64,000 bases of DNA from Podarcis raffonei (taxonomy: Eukaryota; Chordata; Lepidosauria; Squamata; Lacertidae): the NCBI RefSeq assembly GCF_027172205.1, contig NC_070614.1, positions 1,994,001 to 2,058,000 of the forward strand. Direction: 5' to 3'. Positions 24,901 to 36,900 of the stretch are shown in pieces (the first letter of the stretch is position 1; each line of letters opens with the position of its first letter). A program made the translations under genes and the position numbers. The notes beneath the pieces were generated by a model. The model made no database searches. It was not told the DNA's origin and was given only the letters and a program-made list of their open reading frames with translations.

Positions 24901-27900
24901 CAAGCTCCACCCCCCAGCCGTCTTTAGACTCCTTATTGGGTGAGCAATGCAGCCAAGCATCCCAGTTGGAGCCTCCCTCCTCCCCGGCTGGCAGGGAGGG
25001 AGGGAGAGTAGCTGCTTCCTTTGAAACCCGGGAAATTTATGGGTCATCATCAATAAGGGACAATAGCGGGACACGGCGCTGGGATAAGGAACTTTCCCGC
25101 CAAATAAGGGACAGTTGACAGTTATGAAGGATGGTGAAATGGATGGTGAAAGATGGGGCAAATGGAGGAAACCGCCCTCCGACTATGGTGAAGGGAGGGA
25201 AGTATGGTACTTGCCTAAACAGAAGTATATGAGAAGATAAATTAAAATACCTTTTCTGGGATGGTTGCATTAAAGCAGAAACTTTATCATCAAAGAATTT
25301 CTTCATAGCAAATCTATCTAGGGCTTGATCTGCACTGTTGAGAGAAGGGGAGGAAAAAATTATATTGTTTTCGGGAGTAGCTTTGCTGCTCTGAAATCAG
25401 GATATTGCATAGATTCATACCAACTGAATCACGTTCTGGGTTAATTGCCAAACGCACTCGATTCTAGATCTGACAGGGCCATTATTGTTTTAACATGGAC
25501 GTTTTTACAGTAGTTGCCTTGGGAATCTTTTTTCATTTTGAAAACTGGCCAAAAACGTATTAAAATGTGGATGCTTCTTTCGCTGCTCCATCAGGACAAG
25601 ACAAGCCCTGACCCTCAGGCACATTTTTAGAAATGAGTCACAGAATCAATTAGCACATTTCAACCTTAGAAGGGTAATTACGGTAACTACATACTTAAGG
25701 AGTGGGGGGTGGGAATTGCTATGCAGCATTCTCCTCATTTCCAACCAAGGTTAGTTGCATTGGTAACTGAAGCTCCACTGAGTGCCAAGAGTGACTTTCT
25801 GCCCCTATTGAAATGCTCCATCCACCTGACATTTGCTCTGAAACCAAGGACAGAAAACAATTCTAACCCTGGAGACTTCCTGCCTTTTCTTGTGCTTTTA
25901 GTAGGGCAGAGGGAGACTCAGTGCATGGAGCCATTTTGGCAGTGCGTTAAGCAAGGGAAGTTGCAGCTGTTTCCCTGCCATTCGAATACCAAAGCATGCT
26001 TTAAGACGAGCTCTGGGTCCTTCTGGAGGAAAAAGAAAATTATGGGCCCAATGAATGATGTGGAACAAAGATGCAGCACCATTCCAGCTATGTGGACCTG
26101 GACCTGCCCATCCTCTTGGCTGCAAGGCTACTAAGCCAGCCCAAAAAGAGTAGGCTGTAAGTACAACTACATTTAAAAAAAGAAAAGAAATTGGAAGTTG
26201 TGGAAAGATATGTATATCCTCCTGGCTAATTCAGAAGCTATCCAAAAGATAAATGCAAGAAACCCAGTCATCCTTTTATTCACACATATGACAGTGACTT
26301 CTCTATCAAGCACAAGTTCTTGACATAAACTGGCGCACGCTCCTCTCCACATGGAAGATGCACATCATTCACCAAACATGCCATTGCACTAGCGCTGCCA
26401 GTTTTAACACTAAATACATTACTTCGGGTAAATGAGCCAGCATAACCGCAAAAGGGTCTTAAAATGCAGTCATTGCTATAAATCATAGGTGTCTGAAGAA
26501 GATTCTAGTAATCATTGTTTGAATACACTTGTTTTCCAGATATATATTGAGGATCCTGTCTTCTATATTTCATATTTTAATCTAGCCTTACCTCACCGTG
26601 TGCCCTCCAAACGAATGAGTCTGGACCCTGCAGTCTTCATCAGAGGCCCTTGTCCATGTGCCACACAAGAACAGACCTTTCCAGTGGTGGCCCACCAGGG
26701 GTGGAATGCTCTCCACAGAGAAACAGGCACTAATGTGATCAATACTTTTTGGTGTTTGGTTTTTATTCATTTGTACTTATTATGTTATTGAATGAGCATT
26801 TTAGGTATTTTTGTATTATATTTGTATTGTTTTAAATTTTCTGACTTTAATTGTTTTTATCCATTGTATTTTATCTTGTAAGTCACTTCAAAACTTTTTA
26901 AGGTAAAAAGTGACCAACAAATGTAATAAATAATAATAATAAAATCATGCTTTGGACTGCAAGTCCCACATTCCCTGACCACTAACTGCACTTGCTGAGG
27001 CAGATGGAAATGGTACTCTAAAACATCTGGAAGGGGTGAGGTTGGGGCTTCAGACGTAGGCAAGCAGAAGACCTGCTTCCTCTTACCTGGCAGACACACC
27101 TGCAAAGGGCATGTATGCAGATATCACTACTCCTATTCTTCCTTTTCCACGATATAAACAGAAAAATCAGCATTTCATTTTATTTTATTTAACTCTTATC
27201 CCAAGGCAGTTTACAAAACCCTGAGATTCAGTAGCATTCCACCCTCTTTTCATACTTTTTCAGTATTTTATGGTATTATAAAATCATAACAATATCAAAA
27301 CAAAGCAATAAATTGTAGCAAAGAAGCCCAAATGCAACTTGAAGTAACTCTGTGTCGATATTTCTTCCCTTCAGAGAATAGATTTGGTAGTTATTCAAGA
27401 CAAGTCTAGGCATCTTTGCAATGTCTGGAATGATACGTTATAAAGTATATATATTCTGGAAAACAAGTGTATTCAAAAATGATTACTAGAATCTTCTTCT
27501 GACACCTATGATTTATAGCAATGACTGCATTTTAAGACCCTTTTCACAATGTTTCAAAATCTTATTAAAATGTATGACAAGCAATTAGTACAAATTACTG
27601 ATAGACAATTACTTAGTCAACATATCTATGGTGGGAAGTTCAGATTTATTTATCAACGACTTGGATGATGGACTCAAGGGCATCCTGATCAAATTTGCAG
27701 ATGACACCAAACTGGGAGGGGTGGCTAACACCCCAGAGGACAGGATCACACTTCAAAACGACCTTGACAGATTAGAGAACTGGGCCAAAACAAACAAGAT
27801 GAATTTTAACAGGGAGAAATGTAAAGTATTGGACTTGGACAAAAAAAATGAGAGGCACAAATACAAGATGGGTGACACCTGGCTTGAGAGCAGTACATGT

Positions 27901-30900
27901 GAAAAGGATCTAGGAGTCTTGGTTGACCACAAACTTGACATGAGCCAACAGTGTGACGCGGCAGCTAAAAAAGCCAATGCAATTCTGGGCTGCATCAATA
28001 GGAGTATAGCATCTAGATCAAGGGAAGTAATAGTGCCACTGTATTCTGCTCTGGTCAGACCTCACCTGGAGTACTGTGTCCAGTTCTGGGCACCACAGTT
28101 CAAGACACTGACAAACTGGAATGTGTCCAGAGGAGGGCAACCAAAATGGTCAAAGGCCTGGAAACGATGCCTTATGAGGAACGGCTAAGGGAGCTGGGCA
28201 TGTTTAGCCTGGAGAAGAGGAGGTTAAGGGGTGATATGATAGCCATGTTCAAATATATAAAAGGATGTCACATAGAGGAGGGAGAAAGGTTGTTTTCTGC
28301 TGCTCCAGAGAAGCGGACACGGAGCAATGGATCCAAACTACAAGAAAGAAGATTCCACCTAAACATTAGGAAGAACTTCCTGACAGTAAGAGCTGTTCGT
28401 CAGTGGAATTTGCTGCCAAGGAGTGTGGTGGAGTCTCCTTCTTTGGAGGTCTTTAAGCAGAGGCTTGACAACCATATGTCAGGAGTGCTCTGATGGTGTT
28501 TCCTGCTTGGCAGGGGGTTGGACTCGATGGCCCTTGTGGTCTCTTCCAACTCTATGATTCTATGATTCTATGAGATTGATGAACAAATGGCACATTGATA
28601 TATTGAGTTTAAAAAAAAGTGTTTTTAAAGTAGGGTCGGCAAACTTACCGAGCGCAGGCTGGTTCACTCCCCCGCAGACCTCTTGCTGGGCCGGAGCGTG
28701 TGCAATTTCCGCACATGTGCTATTTCTGCACACACTATTTTTGGCTTGGAGGAGGCACGGAAGAGGCATCCATGACTTCCTGCAGCCAATAGGAAGCCGC
28801 TCCAGCATAGCGGAAGTGAGTCCCCGTGCGACGACCAGTGCCGTGCTGTTTAGCTGCACACGGGGACTGACCGAGCTGGTGGCAGGGGCCAGGGGCCAGT
28901 TAAACAACCGCCCAGGCCTTAGCTGGCCCTGGGGCCATTGTTTGCCGACCCCTGATTTAAAGTGATACTGCTACAAAACCAGTTGTTTTAGCAAGAACTT
29001 GTTTTAGCAAGAATTTCTGTTTGAAGATGCTGCTGGAGAACATTACTGATTGGTGGTTCCTCCAAGGGGAAGGCTCAGGCAGGTTCCCTTTGGCCGCCTC
29101 TCTAGGGAAGGAGGAGTCATCCCTTTCTGCAGACCAACCTGCAGAGCCAACAACTCTCGGACACAACTGGAACCACAACCAAGACAAGAGTCCCACAATT
29201 ACAACTCTACAGAGAAGGGAAAAAGGGGAAGAACAAGAAGACAAAGGGTCATGTAATAAACAAAAATGTGCCCCGATTTTCTTATGGGGGACACAAGAGC
29301 CCGTATAGAGTCCTTTGTAGGTTCTCCATCGGTCGGAGAAAATAGCAGAGGCCAACCAGAGAATATTGAGAAGCAAAGCGGCTTGTAAGCCTGATCTTTA
29401 TTGAACTGTTGCAACAGGGTGCTCCCCTCACACGCAGGAAAGGAGGAGGACCCAGAAAAAAGGTGTGCCCGCCCTTATATAGACATTTTAAATTGCCCGC
29501 CTTGGAGTCCAAGGCCACCCCCAGAAACATCATAGCTACATCACATACCTACAACAGAAATCTGAGAGCGTTGTTTATCTCCTGTCCGGCAGGTTACCTG
29601 TTAATGGTTACTTGATTGGATACCCTGGGGAATCTGGCCAGTCTTTTGTAAAGACAAATACTTAGTTCCTGAGCCAGGTCACAGGCTCACCCTATTCATA
29701 CACAGACATACCCTTAAGACAGGATTTGTGAACAAAAAGACAATGGAGAGGCTCCCCCACCTCCTCCCTCCTTGCAGAGAAAACATTTGGTCAGTTTGGG
29801 AGTCAAAATGGTTTCAGGGCGGTCTTCCTGTGCTGCTCCAGACATGTGGTCCACACATCTATGTATGCGCTTGGTTGGTACATTTATGAACATTTATTAT
29901 ATATATAAAAGACCTTAATTTTTTTATTTCAGTAACAAAAAGAACTTCCCCTATAAGAAAAAGTGGAAACCTCCAATTAAGGAGCAGCTGCCTAAGAAAG
30001 GCTTTGACAGTATGTGAGGTGGCAGAAGAAGCCATCAGCCCCACACCAGAGGAAGGAGAGCTGGGCAGAATGTCCTCCTGCATCATCTCCAAGGCCAATT
30101 TCTGTGTTTGCCAGATGCTGCTGGAGGACGTTCCCATGGCGACTGGGCAGGCGTCCTCTACGCTTCTCCCTGGCATCTCACAGCCTTTTTAGGGAATCTT
30201 CCCACTGAATACAGTCTCCAAGATTAGGAAGAGTTGATTATATAGTCTATGGAAGGTGAGAAGGCAGTTCACAGAGGTGTCCTACAAATTTCCAGCAGAG
30301 GAAGAGTACATTTAAAAACAACCAAGGCTGCCTCCCTCCCTCAGGCAATGAGGAATAGGCCATTCCAACTTTCTTCCCTACAGAGGGACACAGATGCTCT
30401 CACATTCAGAGGCCTGTCCAAAGACAACAGCACAGCCCTGTGGACACTCAGGAGATGCCATCTGCATCCAGTGAGGAGGAAAGATATACAGAACGAAAGA
30501 AGGCAAAAAAGCTTAAGAAAGCAGAGGGTTTCAGAGGATCTTGAGTGTTCCTTCTGAAAAGAGGCCTTATCCCTATCAGGAACATCCTCCAGCATCACCC
30601 TCAATTGCAGAGCTCCTAATCTGCTTGAGGAATAAGCAGGATTTCCACTTAAAGGACCTTAGTCAGCCCAGATGAAAGACACAGATGAGATGCAGAGCAG
30701 CTTCCATGCTCTCTTTCTCCCCCCCCCCCCCAGTGCTCCCAAACAAGCAGGCTGTTAGCAGGCTCACAACCCTGCAGGGATCCTGTGGACATGCTAATCG
30801 CATAAGGCAATTTCTCTGGGTGCAGTTGCCCCCTTTTAGGAGTCCTGGGGCCTCTTCTCCTTTTCCCACAGGTACAGCTCACGTACTTGGCAATGGATCA

Positions 30901-33900
30901 CCGCCACGTGCTGAGAGTCACTGTTCAGCCAGAATGCTATAGCTTTGCAAATGGTGCCCAACTTCTTAAGGGGTGGAGCGTGAAGGTCAGGCCAGCTCCC
31001 ACCCAGAACCTGGGAAAAGGAGGGCTCCTTGCTTCTCATTTACCTGCTTGACGGCTTCTATTTCAGAATATAAAGTGTTCAGGTCTCCTTGCCTTCTCTT
31101 TCTTTCTGCCTTTAGAAAGCTCCTTAGTGAGGACAGAACTTAAGCTGCTTCGGTTCTCTGCCAACTCTGTGCAAGTTCCATTAAGTGGCGGGGGTGGATT
31201 TGACAGTCAAAATATGTAAATCTGAAATTCAACCTAAGACAATAGCTGACCATAATGCAGTACAAGTAACGCTGACTTGGGGAAAGAGGAAATCTGTAAG
31301 ATGGAGATTAAATGAAACTTTATTGAGAGATGAAATAATAATAGAAAAAGCAAAAAAGACCTTAAAGAATTTTTTTGAATTGAATTTAAATAAGGGCACC
31401 GATTTAAAAATAGTCTGGGATGCTAGTAAAGCTGTCTTAAGAGGTTTCTTTATTCAGCAAAACGTAATTCAAAGAAAACAAAAGGGGGAAAAACACCAAG
31501 AAATCTTAGAGGAGATTAAAAAAAGCGAGCTGGAATTATACAAAAAACCAAATAGTGTAGAATTAAAAAGAAATATTAAGATCCTACAGTCTCAGTATTT
31601 AATGCTAATAAATGTAGAAATGGAATGGAAATTAAGATTATTGAAACAAAAAACCTTTGAACATGCTAATAAACCAGGAAGGTTATTAGCATGGCAATTA
31701 AAGAAGAGAGAGGGAGAAAGGCTTAGAAATAGAGTTAAGTGCGAAGGCAAAATAATAAACAACCCTAAAGAAATAGAGAAACGATTTGTTGAATTCTTTA
31801 GAGAACTCTATAAGGAAGGAAATGAAACAACAGAAGAAGTTAAAGAATATTTAGAAGAGAACGGTCTTCCGAAACTTACTAAAGAGCAAAAAAAACTGTT
31901 GAACGTCATCACATTTTTTGAAAAAGGGGACAAAGTTGTAAAGAACCATTATAATCTAAACATGCATCTATTAATTAGAGAATACAAAATACTAATCCGT
32001 CTTCTTAAGCAGATAACAACACATGGGATTCTCCCTTCCAATTAGCATGTCTCACATTTTAAGAAGCCTAAACCTCAGACACCACAATCTTTGCAATGGT
32101 ACCCTGTTAACCATTTATCTATGCCAATGGAGGTTACCCTGCGGCCATCCAGGAGCTGCTTCCGTGGCCCACATCCAGAGGCCATGCAAAATGGGGCACC
32201 CCGGGAGAAAGGCAGAGCCTGGGCACCGTCAAAGAAAGCGGGGCCACTGGGTGGATCTGGCCCTCCAGATGTTACTGAATCACAACTCCCAGCATCCCTG
32301 ACCATTGGCTGCGCTGGCCAGGCCAGACTAGAGTGGAAGTGCAACGAGGCCCAGCCACGGCCTTATTCAGCCAAGTATCTACAGCTGGGATTCAGGAGTC
32401 TTCCTGCTTTGCTGTTCTGATCCAGGCTGCCATCAATGCATTTTGCAAGAGAACATTTCCTGAGAGTGTTACCTTTTAAACGAGCATAAAGGAACAGTTC
32501 AACCCATAACAAAGTTCAAAGCGCATTTAAGAAAAAGTGAAGGCTTAAAGAGCTTTAATGTTTGAGCCAAGATCAACTGAACAAAGTTCACCTGTCTTCC
32601 CACTCTCATTGTTCACCCAACAGCTGTTCAGGGGAGGTTTGTCTGGGAGTAAGGTGCAGGTGCAGCCCAGTATGTACAGCTGCTTCAAGACATGGCTGAC
32701 GCTAGAGGAGTCACTGCCACATTTTGGCCAGATGGCTCAGTCTGCCCATCTGCATCTCAGCTTATGGGATGAGCTTGACCCTCACACTGCCCATTTGCTC
32801 TCTGAAAGACTGTGGTTGAAGGCCTCCTGAACTGAAAACCTTCCAAGAGAGTCTTGGGGAAGCAGGAAGAACTGAATACCTCATAGGCTCAGATTCCAGA
32901 ATTAATTTTAGAAATCAGCCCAGTTAAACCAGCTTTCAGGAGAAATAGATGACACAGCAGAATGAACCTATAAAATGAAAGACAGGGGAAATCTTCTTGT
33001 GCCTATACATAATGCATGTATCAACACCACGTGCTCTCCCACTGAACAATGAGGACTGCAGGTAACGGATGGCTTCAATGAGCATCTTAATGAATACTCC
33101 AAAGCAGGACAACATATTTAAAGGTAGAAATTTTGATACATGCTGAACACCACCTTGATCCACTCAGACCACATTTTCAACATCTCACTCAATTTTGTCA
33201 GCCTTAATTCTTCCCATTTTAAAACCATGTCTTATTGCCTTGGTATACTTTTAATCCCTAGGTGTGAGAGACAGAGGACTGTTGAGAGCTCAGTGAGGTT
33301 TTTGTTTGACCTGTGTTGTGATTTTGGTCTTACATTACTTTACTTACTGATTGATTTATCACATTTTATTATAAAATATTGTAATTTTTGCTTGATTATG
33401 TCCTTTACCACTTTGGCAGCCTTTGGGTCAAGGAGCAGTATATAAATAAACTGTAACCAGGTTACCTGTGGCTCCAAGAAGCTGTCAGCATGCAGCAGTG
33501 GCCACAATCCCAGGAAACAGCTTCGACCAACTCTATGATTCTATGACTGCCAGCTAAACCAGGGGAGGGTAGCCAAGGGGTCTCAAAGCCTTGGGGAGTT
33601 AGGGACTTCCCTGCATGTGAAGACGGGCTCTGCTGGATTGAGCAGATGAGACCAATAGTGGGTGAGTCCAACGGTCAAGAAAGCAGTTTCTGCCCATGCC
33701 ATAGAGGGAAGTGAGGGGCAGATGGGGCTCGTCCTCTTGGGAAAGGAGCCCATCTAGAAGGAAAACTCTGATCCTAAACCTTCACCGCCTGGCAGGATAT
33801 CTTCAGGAGAAGAAAAGGCTCAGGAGGAAACCCTCCACAAATCCAGGGTGGAGACTCTAAGACAGTTGGATGGTGCCTTGTTTGCCTCCTTCTAGCAACT

Positions 33901-36900
33901 CCTGCAGCCAAGCTGGTGCCAAACGCCTGGCTCTGCTTTCTTTTGGACCACAACAGCGTGGCTGAGAGCGGGTCTTGTGTTTGGGCTGCCCAGGACCTCT
34001 GTACACAGGCTTGTGCCCCAGGGAGGTCTCTCTGATGCTGCTAATGCAGGGGTTGGACTTCATCCCTGGAGGCGCACTCCACTGTTGCTTGAGATGGACG
34101 CCAACAACAGCTTCACAGTGGGCATAACTGCTAACTATGGTTGATAAGCCCCCTGACAAGAGAGAAATGGAGAGTTGCGGGGTAACAGAGGACAAATCCT
34201 TATGTACTTATCCTTCGTTGCTGTGGAGCAGGGGTGGAACATCATGTGTGGCCCTGACCTGGTCCCAAGCACGGAGAATCCAAAGGACAAACCAAACACT
34301 CCAAAGGTCAAACAAAGACTCTGAGGAGCAGGCAGGGGTCTCTGATACTAGATGCTAAACTAGAAATTGCAAAAACCTGGAAGCCGACGGTCAACTTCAT
34401 TTTTGAGCAACAGCTCCAGAGGCATTTGCATATTTGCTCCAGAGGCATTTGTAGAAAAACATGCTCAATGCACAATTGTCAGAAAGAAAGGCAACATTTT
34501 GACTTTTTAGCCACCTGAAACCCACTCATAGAACATGTTAAGGGGCATAGACAATGTCCTTATCTTTTGTCTGACTTCCTGAGATTGTGGAGTACCGGCT
34601 GAAGTAGCTTTTCTCCCCAGCCATTTGCACAAAATGGCAAACTCTCGGTTGGCATGCCCCACATCTTCCAAGTAAGGGGGACCCACCTTCTTACCACCCC
34701 CCAGAGTGGTGCAATCCAGAAAGATACTATGGATGGGAACTGAAATATAATTCTTGTGCCTTTAACTTTTCTGGTTATGTCTGCTTCTGTGCACGTAAGT
34801 CCACAAGGGGTGTGGGACTGAGTTTGACCTTAGCTTGTCTAACAAGCAACTAGAGCAAACAAGAAAACCTCAGATATCTTCAGACAGAGTACAAAGAACC
34901 AAATGACTCCCTGCTAACGATGGAAAATAGCCTGTAATTATATTGCAGAGGTTATCTTGTGATTTATTTATGTTTTGTGCTACATTCGGAGGCAGCCTTT
35001 TGTAACTGTTCATTCATCTGGAAAAACTTATTAGGAAATATTTGTTTCTGTGTAGCTAAATATGTGCTCTTTGAGCGAAACGGGGTGGGGTGAGGGGGGA
35101 GAAAGAGCTCTGCATGTTTAATTGACAGGGAGTTTGATGATCTCACTGTTGAGAGAGCATTTATTCCCAGGGATTGGAGTTGAAACAAAAGCCAAAATAT
35201 TTATTGGTGAACTTTAAACAATGGATATTGGAAAACTCTCACAAGATTACTAAATACCGTGTTATGTACTGTGCTTAGTCTCAACTATGGGTTCCAGCCT
35301 GCTTGTTGCGACAATATGCAGTTTAGGATTAACCACCAAACTGCACTCAAAACTAAACTCCAAATTGAATCCTGGCAGCAGCAATCACAGTCAAGATAAC
35401 CAATATATTTTCTTATATCAGTGTCACACCCCCAAAAAGGTACAATTAGTAAGCAGTTGCTGCCTGTGCAATTAAATACATTTGCTCAACGCAAGCAGAT
35501 AATGTCACACTATAGTAGTTGTTCTTCTTCCAGCATAACATGCCACTAAGCCCCAGAAATGAAGAACAGTGGAAGGCTGCATTTCACATGTGGCACAACG
35601 CTGCCCCCCCCGTTATATCACCGGTTGTTTGATTAAGAATACCAAATGTTGCGTTATTTTCTGTGTCTTCCCTCCAACCCTGGCACTACAAGCATTTGTT
35701 TCTGCCCCTTCTGAAAAGCAAGTGCTCTGTGTCAAGAAGAGAGCCAAACAGCCTCAGAACTGCAGCTGAACACCGGGGGGAAAACCTGTTTTAAAGAAGT
35801 GAATGCTCCCCTTCATAAAGCGGGAAATCTTATTTGCTTAATACTGTTACACGCTGCCCCCCAATCTCTGAGCAGTGTAAAGTTCCAGGGGCGCCAGTCG
35901 TGTTTACCCAGGTTCTGTGTTCCCCTTTGGACAATGAGGCGAAGCGGAGATGGTGGTGTCTTTCCACATATATACAACCTGAGCCTGGGATGGAGGGGCT
36001 TCCAGCCTTACACTCAAGAGGGTCCCGCTTCTCCCCATGTCAGGGTGGCCAGGACTTTCCTCCAGCCCACATCACCCCCAGCTGCAATCCTAAAGGAACT
36101 GTTCTCCTTCCAACTCTATACACTCTGTCTTTTGAACTGAGTTGAAAGTGGATCGCCTCTCATTTGCCCTCTGGCAGAGAGCCACTCCCTTTGTTCCAGT
36201 TAAGGACCCATCACTAGGCTTGCTTGCATTTTAACATACTAAATCCAGTGTCTGGCGCCCAGGAATTGGAAGAGGATCCCAGGCACCCCACAAACCCATG
36301 ACAATAATATCGCTTTAAGAGCAAAATCACAAGGGACATACAGTGGTACCTCGGGTTACATACGCTTCAGGTTACAGACTCCGCTAACCCAGAAATATTA
36401 CCTCGGGTTAAGAACTTTGCTTCAGGATGAGAGCAGAAATCATGTAGTGGCGGCGTGGCAGCAGCAGGAGGCCCCATTAGCTAAAGTGGTGCTTCAGGTT
36501 AAGAACAGTTTGAGGTTAAGAACGGACCTCCAGAACGAATTAAGTACTTAACCCGAGGTACCACTGTATATGAAATAAACAGGTTGGAATATACCTTTAA
36601 GGATCCAATTGTTTCAGCATACTGTTTTTCCTAGGTGAATAAGGAAACCATTTCACACATTATGCAGCAACAGACCTGGATTTACCATGGTGTACAAGCA
36701 GCAGTAGATTGTGGTAAGAATTTTGAGGTCTTAAATGTTCATAAGTGTACCAACCAAGCACGTACATAGATCAGCACAGGAAGAGCGACCTGAAACCATT
36801 TTTTATTCCCAAACTGATCTCAATTATTTCTCTGCAAGGTCAAAGGAAAATGGAAAAGCCTCCCCATTGTCTTTTCCTTCACAAATCCTGTCTTAAGGGC

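Larger units (their letters stand above)
26450..27544. repeat. Inverted repeat pair (about 97-bp arms) around a TNS3 exon
   Basis: Arm 26450-26547 (AAAAGGGTCTTAAAATGCAG onward) recurs inverted at 27449-27544 with only a few differences. The loop of about 900 bp holds an L2 tail and TNS3 exon 27087-27151. Confidence 0.8.

Noticed and set aside
31040-31180. Minus-strand stretch with a CAG-GTAAAT donor resembling an exon upstream of 30887
   Set aside because: Translations in two frames (e.g. [15 protein letters not shown]) do not match the tensin N-terminus, and it abuts L1 sequence.
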